A stretch of DNA of 64,000 bases from Olleya namhaensis (GTDB lineage: Bacteria > Bacteroidota > Bacteroidia > Flavobacteriales > Flavobacteriaceae). A program made the translations under genes and the position numbers. The stretch spans positions 124,001-188,000 of the forward strand of contig NZ_FORM01000004.1 in assembly GCF_900114005.1 (NCBI RefSeq), read 5' to 3'. Of this stretch, positions 55,204 through 64,000 are shown in pieces (the stretch's first letter is position 1; every line of letters starts with the position of its first letter). The notes beneath the pieces were generated by a model. It saw only the letters and a program-made list of their open reading frames with translations, was not told where the DNA came from and ran no database searches.

Positions 55204-56142
55204 TTATTCGGTTATTATTTTGTCTTCTATTATTGTTTCTTCGGAATCTAAGGTGGGTGTAATAATGTCCTTAACGTTTACTAGTTTGTTTTTTAATTCG
55301 TTGTTTATGTAAATGTTTTCAACAAGCAACGTATCATCAAACTCTAATTCACCGTCTTTATTAAACTTCCCTTTCATGTTGTTTACCGTTAGATAATTTT
55401 CATTATTACTTGAAGAAAACAACGTAAATACACTATGGTCTTGGTCTGCTTTTGTTACTAAAGCAAGGGTGTCAAAAGCTGTAGGGTCGCCACTTTCAAT
55501 AGCTTTAATTAATTCGCCTCTATTTTCTACAACATTAAAAGGTGGTAGGTTTTTAGATTCAAACCATTTGTTAGATAATTCGCAAAATGGTACTCTGGAT
55601 CCGTTAGTTAAAAGTAGTGTTACCCCAATAATTAATAGTGCTTCTATGATCCAAATGATAGTTAAAATGGTTCCGCTAACGGTTGTTGATTTTATGCCCC
55701 AAGTACCGTATTCGTTTATATTAGCTATTAATTCAAATAAAGTTGCTGGGTTGGTGGCTAAAATGTATAATTGATTGACATCAACATTACTTGCAGTGAT
55801 ACCTATTCTAGAAGTTCCATAACTTTCTCCCATGTTAATAACTAGGTCCGCCCAAACGACCCAAGAAGAATAGAGCGCGATAATACTTGCTAAAAGCGCA
55901 AAAATAACAGCCAATGCTTTGTTTCTTACTTTTCCTAGTTTAATAACAAACTTTGATATTAGCCAAGCAATAGCAAAACCGACAGCTCCTGCAATTAAAA
56001 AATTAAGATAGATTATTGGAATGTACCAAATAGCGTAAGAATAGGCTAAACCTAAAAGTGGCATTGCTATTACTGAGATTAGAATAAAATAAAGAATTGC
56101 TTTTGGGTCAAATTTCCCTGAAGGAGAATAGTACTTATCCAT
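55204..56142 (-). CDS. Hypothetical multi-pass membrane protein
   Basis: This 312-residue protein has four or five membrane helices in residues 15-180 (ILYFILISVIAMPLLG, IIYLNFLIAGAVGFAIAWLI, LAVIFALLASIIALYSSWVV and TIIWIIEALLIIGVTLLL), then a hydrophilic C-terminal half (about 185-312). I recognise no family. It may be an operon member with the adenosyltransferase gene downstream (71-base gap), but that is uncertain. Confidence 0.75.
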   Translation of the reverse strand: MDKYYSPSGKFDPKAILYFILISVIAMPLLGLAYSYAIWYIPIIYLNFLIAGAVGFAIAWLISKFVIKLGKVRNKALAVIFALLASIIALYSSWVVWADLVINMGESYGTSRIGITASNVDVNQLYILATNPATLFELIANINEYGTWGIKSTTVSGTILTIIWIIEALLIIGVTLLLTNGSRVPFCELSNKWFESKNLPPFNVVENRGELIKAIESGDPTAFDTLALVTKADQDHSVFTLFSSSNNENYLTVNNMKGKFNKDGELEFDDTLLVENIYINNELKNKLVNVKDIITPTLDSEETIIEDKIITE

Positions 56143-56219
56143 GTAGTGGTTGGTTTAGATTAATATAGGATAAATATAGCTATATTTTTTAAACGTTGTT
56201 TTGTGGTAAAAACAATGCT

Positions 56220-56999
56220 TTATAATCTAATTGTAAAATGCTCCTTAGCTTGTTCTTGCCTGAAAAATACAAAGCCAAATTTGTAGGTGTCAATGGTTAC
56301 AGTAACTTGAGGATGGTTTTTTATAATTTCCCAAGCATCGGTCATTCCTTTTGACCAATAAATGTCATCAAAAATCAACACAGAATCGTTGTGCATTTTA
56401 GGCAATAGCATTTCAAAATACTGCAATGTTGCTTGCTTGGTATGGTTACCATCGCAATAGACAAAGTCTAATGTTTTAGTTTTTAAATCCCTGATAACCT
56501 CTGCAAAATCGCCTGTTTTTAAAGTAATATGTTTTAAGTCGAACGTTTTAAATTGGGTTTTGGCTACAGCCGAAACATTAAGACAGCCTTCCACAGTAGT
56601 AATCTTTGCTTTTGGATTGCCAAGTGCCAGTGCTTGCGTTGCAATACCTAGAGAAGTACCAAGTTCTAGAATGGTATGACACTTAAAGTAATGCGCGATA
56701 CGATACAGTAATTTGGCGTCTTTATAACTAGACCCAGCGACTTTAGCCATTTTAGAAATGACTCTTTTGTTGTTTTTAAAGACTTGGCTACCTGATCCTA
56801 AATCGGTAACGTCAATAGTAGAGGTGTTTTGTAGTAATTGTGTTCTGTAATTTTTTATGGTTTTGTAAGCGGAGTGCTTTTTTTTGTCGTAAAAACACTT
56901 GGTTACTAAATCATAAACAAAAGGGGAGTGCACACCATGTTGATTGGTGGAGCGTTTTAAAAAATTAAAGTAGGATTGTATTTGGTAAGTCTTACTCAT
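56220..56999 (-). CDS. Class I SAM-dependent methyltransferase
   Basis: This 259-residue protein has the class I motif CHTILELGTSLGIATQALAL (SAM-binding loop), ITTVEGCLNV (motif II-like) and DFVYCDGNHTKQATLQYF (motif IV-like), like O-methyltransferases of small molecules. The substrate is unknown. It is separated from the ABC-F gene by 111 bases on the same strand. Confidence 0.87.
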   Translation of the reverse strand: MSKTYQIQSYFNFLKRSTNQHGVHSPFVYDLVTKCFYDKKKHSAYKTIKNYRTQLLQNTSTIDVTDLGSGSQVFKNNKRVISKMAKVAGSSYKDAKLLYRIAHYFKCHTILELGTSLGIATQALALGNPKAKITTVEGCLNVSAVAKTQFKTFDLKHITLKTGDFAEVIRDLKTKTLDFVYCDGNHTKQATLQYFEMLLPKMHNDSVLIFDDIYWSKGMTDAWEIIKNHPQVTVTIDTYKFGFVFFRQEQAKEHFTIRL

Positions 57000-57110
57000 T
57001 CTGATGTTAGTTCAAACTCCTCTTTCTTATAATTTCCTTATTTGGGAAATTAAAATTCATTCTCCTCTTTAACTAAAGAGGAGAGTTGTTTTGTATCGTA
57101 TATGGATAAT

Positions 57111-58979
57111 TTATCCTTCCATTTTCTCGGTTAATTCTAACCAACGCATTTCTTTTTCTTCGATGCTATCAATAATACCTTGAATTTTATTTGAGAATTC
57201 TGTAATTTGATCTTGACTTAAATCTGGATCTAGAAATTTTTGTTCCATTTCCTTTTTGTCAAATTCTAACGATTTTATTTTGCTTTCTAGGTTTTTGTAT
57301 TCCTTTTGTTCGTTGTAAGATAAAGTAGCTTTGTTATTGTCTTTTTTCCAGTTTTTCTTTTCTTTTTTATCGTCTAAATTTCCGGCTATTTCTGGCGCTT
57401 TACTGTCTTCGTAAGTACGGTAATCCGAATAGTTTCCTGGAAAATCTTCGACTTTACCTTCTCCTTTAAATACTAATAAATGGTCTACAATCTTGTCCAT
57501 AAAATAACGGTCATGCGATACCACTATCAAACATCCCGGGAAATCTAATAGAAAAGATTCTAGTACGTTTAAGGTTACAATATCCAGATCGTTTGTAGGC
57601 TCATCAAGAATTAAAAAGTTAGGGTTTTGTATTAAAATTGTACATAAGTACAGACGTTTACGTTCTCCACCACTCAGTTTTTCAACAAAATCATATTGCT
57701 TTTTTCTGTCAAATAAAAAGCGTTCTAATAATTGTTGTGCACTAATTTGACGTCCTTTTTTTAATGGGATATAATCCCCAAAATCTCTAACAACATCAAT
57801 AACCTTTTGATCAGGTTTAGGTGTAATTCCAGCTTGTGTGTAATACCCAAACTTAACGGTTTCTCCAGTTAGTATTTTACCACTATCTGGCTGTGTTGTT
57901 TTGGTTAGCATGTTTAGAAAAGTAGACTTTCCTGTTCCGTTTTTACCAATGATTCCGACACGTTCTCCACGCTGAAAATTATAATCAAACTTGTCTAAAA
58001 TAATTTTGTCTTTAAACGATTTAGATAGTTTAACTAACTCGACAATTTTGCTTCCTAAACGTTCCATGTTAAGCTCAAGCTCAATTACATGGTCATTTCT
58101 TCGTTGGGAGGCTTTATGTTTTATTTCGGTAAAATCGTCTATTCTAGATTTAGATTTAGTGGTACGTGCTTTAGGTTGACGACGCATCCAAACCAATTCT
58201 TTCTTAAATAATTGTTTTGCTTTTCCAGTCTCTACTTGTTCTCTAGCAATACGCTCTTCCTTTTTTTCAAGATAATAAGAGTAGTTTCCTTTGTAGTTAT
58301 ATAATTGACCGTGGTCTAATTCTATAATTTCGTTACACACACGTTCTAAGAAAAAACGATCGTGGGTAACCATAAATAAAGTAATGTTTTCTTTAGCAAA
58401 AAAGGCTTCTAGCCATTCGATCATTTCTAAATCTAAATGGTTGGTAGGCTCATCTAAAATTAATAGATCCGGCTTATTAATTAACGCATTGGCTAAACTT
58501 AGACGTTTTTTTTGTCCACCAGATAGCACGCTAATTTTTTGCGTTAAATCGTCTAATTTTAATTTAGACAATATTTGCTTGTATTGTGTTTCAAAATCCC
58601 AAGCATTATGTCTATCCATTTGCTCAAACGCTTTTTGGTAGGCATCTTCATCTTCAGGATTTAATAACGCTTTTTCGTAATTTTTTATAATATCTAACAC
58701 AGGGTTGTCTGCGTTAAAAATAGATTCCTCAATAGTTAACGTGTCGTCTAACTTAGGATCTTGAGGTAAAAAAGCCACCTTGATATCTTTTCGGTAAATA
58801 ATCTTACCAGTATCTGGTACATCAAAACCAGCTAGCATATTAAGTATCGATGTTTTTCCGGTTCCATTTTTTGCGACAAATGCAATCTTTTGGTCTTTAT
58901 GGACGCTAAAAGATAGGCCTTCAAATAATGTTAATTCGCCATAAGATTTAGCGATATTTTCTACAGTTAGATAATTCAA
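57111..58979 (-). CDS. ABC-F family ATPase (Uup-like)
   Basis: This 622-residue protein has two fused ABC domains with no membrane helices: Walker A AKNGTGKT (36-43; Ala replaces the usual Gly36) and IGKNGTGKST, signatures LSGGQKKRLS and LSGGERKRLY, and a linker between them. A C-terminal coiled coil (about 555-622, NLESKIKSLEFDKKEMEQKF) places it in the Uup subgroup. ABC-F proteins act on ribosomes or DNA rather than in transport. It is cytoplasmic. Confidence 0.93.
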   Translation of the reverse strand: MNYLTVENIAKSYGELTLFEGLSFSVHKDQKIAFVAKNGTGKTSILNMLAGFDVPDTGKIIYRKDIKVAFLPQDPKLDDTLTIEESIFNADNPVLDIIKNYEKALLNPEDEDAYQKAFEQMDRHNAWDFETQYKQILSKLKLDDLTQKISVLSGGQKKRLSLANALINKPDLLILDEPTNHLDLEMIEWLEAFFAKENITLFMVTHDRFFLERVCNEIIELDHGQLYNYKGNYSYYLEKKEERIAREQVETGKAKQLFKKELVWMRRQPKARTTKSKSRIDDFTEIKHKASQRRNDHVIELELNMERLGSKIVELVKLSKSFKDKIILDKFDYNFQRGERVGIIGKNGTGKSTFLNMLTKTTQPDSGKILTGETVKFGYYTQAGITPKPDQKVIDVVRDFGDYIPLKKGRQISAQQLLERFLFDRKKQYDFVEKLSGGERKRLYLCTILIQNPNFLILDEPTNDLDIVTLNVLESFLLDFPGCLIVVSHDRYFMDKIVDHLLVFKGEGKVEDFPGNYSDYRTYEDSKAPEIAGNLDDKKEKKNWKKDNNKATLSYNEQKEYKNLESKIKSLEFDKKEMEQKFLDPDLSQDQITEFSNKIQGIIDSIEEKEMRWLELTEKMEG

Positions 58980-59135
58980 TGGGTGTTTTTTTTACAAAGA
59001 TGGTTATTATAAGTGAAATGTAGAAAGTGAAAAGTAAAAAGTTGTTATTTAGAGGTCTAAAAATGAAAGCTATTAGCTTAAAACAGCTATTTTGATTGAC
59101 ATCTTGGTTTAAATACCAAATGCACGGTAAAAGTT

Positions 59136-59164
59136 TTGTTTTTCACGACGAAAGGTTATATTTG
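59136..59164 (+). promoter_or_regulatory. Promoter of the wza-wzc locus
   Basis: TTG at 59136-59138, an 18-base spacer and TATATTTG at 59157-59164. The wza ATG follows 21 bases later. Confidence 0.75.
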
Positions 59165-59185
59165 TGACTAAACAAACGCCTCAAT

Positions 59186-59983
59186 ATGAAGCAAATTATA
59201 GTGTGTATTGTCGTAGTACTTGGTCTTTTAAGTACCTCTTGTATTACTCAAAAAGATGTTGTTTATCTTCAGGATAAAGGCACCGTTATAAACGACTCTC
59301 TTCAAATTCAAGCTTTAGCAACGCCGTATCGTGTGCAGGTTAATGATTTATTAAGCGTAAACGTTAAAGCCGAAAAAAAGGAAATTAACGAGCTTGTTCA
59401 AATTTTTAATCCAACCACTACTGCTGTTGGAGACACAGATCAGTCTTTATACTATAATGGGTTTACTGTAGATTTACATGGTAATATAGAGTTTCCTATT
59501 TTAGGAGAAATTAATGTGTTAGGATTTACTACGGACGAAGTAGAGGTAAAAGTAAAAGACGTTATTCTTCAAAAATATTTAAAAGAGACTGCTAAGATTT
59601 TTGTCACTGTAAAATTATCAGGATTAAAGTACACTACTTTGGGAGAGATTACAAATAAAGGAACAAAAGTATTGTATCAAGACCGTGTTAATATTTTAGA
59701 GGCTATTGCTAACGCAGGAGATATATTGGATACAGGAGACCGTAAAGATGTATTAATTGTTAGACAATATCCTAATGGTCAAAAAATACATCATATTGAT
59801 TTGACAGATATTTCAGCAATGCAATCTGAGTTTTATTATATCCAGCCTAACGATTTAATTATGGTTAAACCATTAAAACGTAAATCTATAGGTGCCGGGC
59901 AAACTGCGACACAAACACTAACCACTATTGCTAGTATTTTTTCAGTACTGGTTAGTACTTACTTTTTAGCACGTAATCTATAA
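59186..59983 (+). CDS. wza: Outer membrane polysaccharide export lipoprotein (Wza family)
   Basis: This 265-residue export protein has a lipoprotein signal (LSTSC, Cys19), a Poly_export domain (about 44-130), an SLBB-like domain (about 135-225) and a C-terminal hydrophobic helix (about 243-263). It would form the outer-membrane or periplasmic channel for a capsule or exopolysaccharide. It is short compared with E. coli Wza, as usual in Bacteroidota. It is followed three bases later by the wzc gene. Confidence 0.93.
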   Translation: MKQIIVCIVVVLGLLSTSCITQKDVVYLQDKGTVINDSLQIQALATPYRVQVNDLLSVNVKAEKKEINELVQIFNPTTTAVGDTDQSLYYNGFTVDLHGNIEFPILGEINVLGFTTDEVEVKVKDVILQKYLKETAKIFVTVKLSGLKYTTLGEITNKGTKVLYQDRVNILEAIANAGDILDTGDRKDVLIVRQYPNGQKIHHIDLTDISAMQSEFYYIQPNDLIMVKPLKRKSIGAGQTATQTLTTIASIFSVLVSTYFLARNL

Positions 59984-59985
59984 TT

Positions 59986-62436
59986 ATGGAAGAACAATTA
60001 GAAGGTAACGGTGTTCAGGTTTTTGATTTTAAAGCATTTGTTTTTAGAACCATAAGTTATTGGAAGTGGTTTGTTTTGGCTTTAATTGTCGGGTTTTATG
60101 TTGTCTATCAACAAAATATAAGACGCGAGTTTCCATATACATTAGATGCTTCTTTGACCGTTCAAGATGATAAAAATCCATTATTTACCTCTAATACTAG
60201 TTTAGTATTTAATTATGGTGGTATTTCAGGAAAAGTGCAAGAGGTATTGCTTAATTTAAAATCCAGAAAACACCACGAAAAAGTAGTTGATAGTCTAGAC
60301 CTGTATTTATCTTATCTTAAACAAGGGCGCTTTTATAAAACGGACATTTACGGAAGTAACCCATTTAAATTTGTTGGATTGGACAGTGCGTATCAAGTCA
60401 TTGGACAGCCTATTAAAATTGTGTTTATAGATCAGACGTCTTTTGAGTTGTCTTACGATTTTGGAGAAGCACAAAGCGTAACCGCACAAAATTTTCAAGA
60501 CAAAACATTTAAGACTATACCATTAGGCGATCCAACCTTTTCTAAAACCTATGCATTTGACCAATATATAGATTTGCCTTTCTTTAAAGGGAGTGTGGTT
60601 AAAAAAGAAAATGCGTCAGTTAGTAAAGGGCAAGAATTTTTTATACAGTATACTAATTTTAATGCGACTGTATCTTCGTTTGTAAATAACTATGCAGTTA
60701 CAAATCAGCAAGGTTCTCCGTTATTAGTTACACGATTAACTAATAAAAATAAAGCAAAAATTGTAGACTATATAAATACCTCTGTGTTTATATTGGAACG
60801 TGATCAGTTACAACGTAAAAATCAATATGCCATAAATACGGTAGCATTTATTGACAAGCAATTAGCACGTGTTAAAGGACAACTTAATAGAAAAGCAGAT
60901 TCGTTAAACGATTTTAAGCGTAGTAATAAGATTTTTAATCTTGAAAACGAAAGTGAACTACTATCTGGTAAAATTGAAGAGTATAATGCACAGAAAGAAA
61001 TTTTAAGTCAAAAACTAATGTCTTATGATTTGCTTAAAAATTATGTAACCACAAGTCAAGATTTTACTAGCTTTCCTGCGCCAGCATTACAAGGTATTGA
61101 TGATCCTAACATACAATCTAGTATCTCAAAAATTGTTAGTTTATCCATTCAAAAATCTACATTAGAATCTTCGGTACGTGATAACGTGTCTGTGTTTGGA
61201 GATTTAAATAATCAAATTGCGTCACTTAAAAGTGTGATGTTAGAAAACATAGCTTCGGTAAAAACCAATATTGGGTACCAATTACAATCTATTAATTCTA
61301 GGATTTATAGCACGGAGAGTAAGTTTTCAACATTACCAGAAAATCAACAAAAGTTAGAATCTATAGAGCGCGAATACCTGTTAAGTCAAAGCACCTATAA
61401 TTTGTATTTAGCAAAACGTGGGGAGGCAGATTTAATTAAGGCCTCTAATATTTCGGATATTATTTTAATAGAGCCAGCTAAAGATATTGGTCAAGGTCGT
61501 AATGCGGTTAACCTTAATATTAGGTACATATTTGCAGTATTGGCAGCGTTACTACCTATTTTATTTATCGCGTTTATTATTACTTTTTTTGATAATAAAA
61601 TACACACGCCTAAAGATTTAGAGAAGCTTGCCAGAATACCAGTATTGGGTGTTGTTGGTAAAAATGATTCTGTTAATAATTTAGCAGTATTCAACAAGCC
61701 TAAATCAGCAGTAGCAGAAGCCTTTAGAGCTGTACGTTCTAGTCTGCAGTTTATTTATAAAAAGCATGAGTTAGAAGGCACTAAAACGGTTATGGTAACC
61801 TCTTCAGTCAGTGGAGAAGGTAAAACCTTTTGTTCTATTAATATTGCATCTGTTTTCGCTTTAAGCGGAAAGAAAACCGTGTTGGTAGGATTAGATTTAC
61901 GTAAACCTAAAATATTTGGCGACTTTGATATTGACAACCAGATTGGAGCAGTTAACTATTTGATAGGTCAAAAACCATTGGATGACATTATTCAAAAAAC
62001 AAAAGTAGACCATTTAGATGTGATTACGTCGGGTCCGATTCCTCCAAATCCTTCAGAGTTATTAATTGGCGAACAAATGGATCGTTTTATGGCAGAGCTA
62101 AAAGCTAAGTACGATTATATTGTGTTGGATACACCACCTGTAGGGTTAGTGGCTGATGCTTTAGAGTTGATTGAGTATGCAGATGCCTCGTTATATGTGG
62201 TAAGACAAGACTATACAAAAAAGGAAATGTTATCCTTAATTAATAGTAAGCATAATAAAGGCGAAGTTAAAAACATCAGTTTCCTATATAATTTTTACGA
62301 TCAAAAAGGAAAGTATGGGTATGGTTACGGATATGGCTACGGTTATGGCTATGGCGCTTATGGTAATGGATATCATGAAGATAATGAAAAGCCAAAGTCG
62401 CTGTTTGCACGTGTTAAAGGTGTTTTTATAAAGTAA
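59986..62436 (+). CDS. wzc: Wzc-like chain-length regulator and tyrosine autokinase
   Basis: This 816-residue protein has an N-terminal membrane helix (about 32-48), a large coiled-coil periplasmic domain, a second helix (about 512-533) and a cytoplasmic BY-kinase domain. The kinase has Walker A SSVSGEGKT (606-614), Walker A' with Asp637 in VGLDLRKPK and Walker B with Asp715 in VLDTPP. The C-terminal tail (777-796) alternates Tyr and Gly with nine tyrosines, the autophosphorylation cluster. It controls polymer length with Wza. Confidence 0.95.
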   Translation: MEEQLEGNGVQVFDFKAFVFRTISYWKWFVLALIVGFYVVYQQNIRREFPYTLDASLTVQDDKNPLFTSNTSLVFNYGGISGKVQEVLLNLKSRKHHEKVVDSLDLYLSYLKQGRFYKTDIYGSNPFKFVGLDSAYQVIGQPIKIVFIDQTSFELSYDFGEAQSVTAQNFQDKTFKTIPLGDPTFSKTYAFDQYIDLPFFKGSVVKKENASVSKGQEFFIQYTNFNATVSSFVNNYAVTNQQGSPLLVTRLTNKNKAKIVDYINTSVFILERDQLQRKNQYAINTVAFIDKQLARVKGQLNRKADSLNDFKRSNKIFNLENESELLSGKIEEYNAQKEILSQKLMSYDLLKNYVTTSQDFTSFPAPALQGIDDPNIQSSISKIVSLSIQKSTLESSVRDNVSVFGDLNNQIASLKSVMLENIASVKTNIGYQLQSINSRIYSTESKFSTLPENQQKLESIEREYLLSQSTYNLYLAKRGEADLIKASNISDIILIEPAKDIGQGRNAVNLNIRYIFAVLAALLPILFIAFIITFFDNKIHTPKDLEKLARIPVLGVVGKNDSVNNLAVFNKPKSAVAEAFRAVRSSLQFIYKKHELEGTKTVMVTSSVSGEGKTFCSINIASVFALSGKKTVLVGLDLRKPKIFGDFDIDNQIGAVNYLIGQKPLDDIIQKTKVDHLDVITSGPIPPNPSELLIGEQMDRFMAELKAKYDYIVLDTPPVGLVADALELIEYADASLYVVRQDYTKKEMLSLINSKHNKGEVKNISFLYNFYDQKGKYGYGYGYGYGYGYGAYGNGYHEDNEKPKSLFARVKGVFIK

Positions 62437-62752
62437 AACGGTGGTAACAGTGTTTATCAAATCACCTGCTAGCAGTTATCTTTTTTTTAGTTTACACAGA
62501 AATTAAGCATAATAGCTAATAGTTTGGCTTAAATGATTTAAAATGAAATATTTGCATGGTGTTTTTTTAATGCAATGGTGTTTATGAAGCTTTAGGTTAT
62601 GCAAAACACAGTAATTTTAATAATTTACCTCAAGATGGAGCTAAGCTGAGAGTGTCTTAAAATTATTTTTATCCACAAAACGCTTCTTTTATGCGACAAA
62701 ATACCAAAAAAATCGTTTATTTGTATTTTAACAGAAATTAACACTAGATTAT
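62437..62752. other. 316-base intergenic gap in the polysaccharide locus
   Basis: No complete gene is seen. One short frame (62571-62660) reads EALGYAKHSNFNNLPQDG and similar before a stop, with a natural composition, and could be the residue of a lost gene. No terminator or promoter is convincing; a leader for the permease gene is expected near 62720-62750. Confidence 0.5.
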
Positions 62753-63631
62753 TTGGACACCAAAGTAGACCCTCAAGACTGGTTGTATACCATTTCTCCT
62801 AAAAGGAAACTGATAGATCTTAATTTTAAAGAAATTTGGCGCTATCGCGACTTGTTATTTCTATTTGTAAAGCGTGATATTATTACGGTTTACAAGCAAA
62901 CCATATTAGGCCCTTTATGGTTTTTTATCCAACCCTTATTTACCTCTGTAATATTTACGCTAATCTTTAATAATTTAGCAGCAATTCCTACAGGTAATGG
63001 CGTGCCTCCATTTTTGTTTAATCTAGCAGGGATTACTTCTTGGAACTATTTTAGTACTTGTTTAACCGGTACAAGTAATACGTTTAAAGCTAATCAAGGC
63101 ATTTTTGGTAAAGTATATTTCCCTAGAGTTATTACGCCTTTATCAGTTGTGTTTTCAAACCTATTAAAATTCGGAATTCAATTACTGGTATTTGTACTAT
63201 TTTACATCTACTATGTCTTTTTTACGGATCAAGTGGTATTAGCCAGACCACAATTAGCAATGGTATTATTACCTTGCTTAGTCCTTTTTATGGGGTTATT
63301 TGGATTGGGATTTGGAATGTTGCTATCATCATTAACTACAAAATATCGCGATTTAACGTTTTTAGTAAGCTTTGGAGTGCAATTATTAATGTACGGATCA
63401 GCAGTAATGTATCCATTGTCTTATTTTAAAGCGCGTGTTCCAGAATATGCTTGGCTTGTAGAGTATAATCCAATGACCACAATTATAGAATTATTTAGGT
63501 ATATGACTTTAGGAGTTGGACAATTTTCTTGGGCTAATTTTATATATGCAGGTGTTATCAGTGTGGTAATTTTCTTGATAGGCCTGATTATTTTTAATAA
63601 AACAGAAAAGACTTTTATAGATACGGTTTAG
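62753..63631 (+). CDS. Polysaccharide ABC transporter permease (Wzm-like)
   Basis: This 292-residue ABC-2-type permease has about six membrane helices and the FVKRDIITVYKQTILGPLWFFIQPL N-terminal region typical of Wzm/TagG permeases. It starts at a TTG (62753): an in-frame stop lies just upstream and no ATG precedes the conserved part, so the non-standard start is forced. It would move a completed glycan to the periplasm, but an ATPase partner (Wzt) is not directly downstream, where a WecB gene follows. Confidence 0.9.
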   Translation: MDTKVDPQDWLYTISPKRKLIDLNFKEIWRYRDLLFLFVKRDIITVYKQTILGPLWFFIQPLFTSVIFTLIFNNLAAIPTGNGVPPFLFNLAGITSWNYFSTCLTGTSNTFKANQGIFGKVYFPRVITPLSVVFSNLLKFGIQLLVFVLFYIYYVFFTDQVVLARPQLAMVLLPCLVLFMGLFGLGFGMLLSSLTTKYRDLTFLVSFGVQLLMYGSAVMYPLSYFKARVPEYAWLVEYNPMTTIIELFRYMTLGVGQFSWANFIYAGVISVVIFLIGLIIFNKTEKTFIDTV

Positions 63632-63649
63632 ACTAACCATTTTAAAAAT

Positions 63650-64000
63650 ATGAACGAAAATAAAAATGTTTTAATTTGTATAGGAACCAGACCTGAAGCT
63701 ATAAAAATGGCTCCAGTATATTTTCAGTTTTTGAAGTCAGATTATAATACTAAGCTTTGTGTAACTGCGCAACATAGAGGTCTTTTAGATCAGGTATTAG
63801 ATTTTTTTAAAATGAAACCAGATTTTGATTTAGATTTAATGACGCCTAATCAAACGCTAAATAAATTAAGTTCAAGAATTCTAGAAGGTATTGATAAAAT
63901 ATTTACAGAAAACAAAATAGATCTTGTTTTAGTACATGGCGACACGACAACCTCTAGTGTTATTGCTTTAGCAGCATTTAATCGAAAAATTAAAGTTGCA
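63650..64000 (+). CDS. wecB: UDP-N-acetylglucosamine 2-epimerase, N-terminal part (truncated by window edge)
   Basis: 117 codons are visible. The protein begins MNENKNVLICIGTRPEAIKM and has VTAQHRGLLDQVLDFF and VLVHGDTTTS, all diagnostic of WecB/MnaA, which interconverts UDP-GlcNAc and UDP-ManNAc. It lies 18 bases after the permease stop. It implies that the polysaccharide contains ManNAc or a derivative. Confidence 0.93.
   Translation, partial: MNENKNVLICIGTRPEAIKMAPVYFQFLKSDYNTKLCVTAQHRGLLDQVLDFFKMKPDFDLDLMTPNQTLNKLSSRILEGIDKIFTENKIDLVLVHGDTTTSSVIALAAFNRKIKVA

Overview
The window is an ordinary-looking chromosomal segment of a marine-type Flavobacteriaceae bacterium (Bacteroidota). Evidence: low GC; promoters of the Bacteroidota type (TTG, about 19 bases, TAnnTTTG) with no Shine-Dalgarno signal; an L28-L33-DUF4295-FtsY cluster; a subtilase with a type IX secretion tail; bacillithiol synthesis (BshC); many short lipoproteins; and flavobacterial families such as DUF2795, DUF2911, DUF4269, DUF4878 and duplicated LAB_N. 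I see no tRNA, rRNA, CRISPR array, insertion sequence or prophage. The genus cannot be fixed from this sequence alone.

Layout. 1-3.3 kb: NMN deamidase CinA, ribosomal proteins and the SRP receptor FtsY. 3.4-10 kb: secreted or surface hydrolases (amidase, beta-lactamase-fold hydrolase, YiiX-like cysteine hydrolase), the S12 methylthiotransferase RimO and a carboxypeptidase-regulatory-domain protein. 10-22 kb: bacillithiol enzyme BshC, a PLP decarboxylase, GuaA, a LysM/periplasmic-binding fusion, an HExxH protein, PyrG and YidC. 22-31 kb: YwqK-like and fasciclin proteins, MnmA, a T9SS subtilase, a nitronate monooxygenase-like enzyme, an FkbM methyltransferase, a MATE pump and a PAP2 phosphatase. 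31-35 kb: a tightly overlapping glycosyltransferase/LAB_N/ArnT-like cassette with a divergent sugar-nucleotide epimerase, probably for envelope glycan or lipid A modification. 35-44 kb: a cytoplasmic PAS histidine kinase, lipoproteins, the B12 chaperone MeaB, and an ECF sigma operon with a repeat-bearing exported protein. 44-50 kb: RbsD/FucU, a small membrane-protein gene bracketed by 59-base direct repeats, and the glyoxylate shunt (aceB, aceA) with a divergent RamB/PrpR-like regulator. 50-59 kb: SecA, PduO-type cobalamin adenosyltransferase, a methyltransferase and a Uup-like ABC-F ATPase. 59-64 kb: start of a capsule or exopolysaccharide locus (Wza, Wzc, Wzm-like permease, truncated WecB).

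How it works together. aceB, aceA and their regulator form one unit for growth on acetate, fatty acids or similar C2 sources. MeaB and the adenosyltransferase imply adenosylcobalamin-dependent methylmalonyl-CoA mutase elsewhere in the genome. FtsY, YidC and SecA are the protein-export core. The GT2/LAB_N/GT39 cassette and the Wza-Wzc locus both build surface glycans.

The best candidates for something less described are: the duplicated LAB_N protein (3-1-3 membrane layout) placed between a polyprenyl-phosphate sugar synthase and an ArnT-like transferase, where a flippase would be expected; the 59-base direct repeats exactly 600 bases apart around one small gene; the 17-base-spaced TTCGC operator array between aceB and its regulator; and the sigma-factor operon whose last product carries EAWG repeats.
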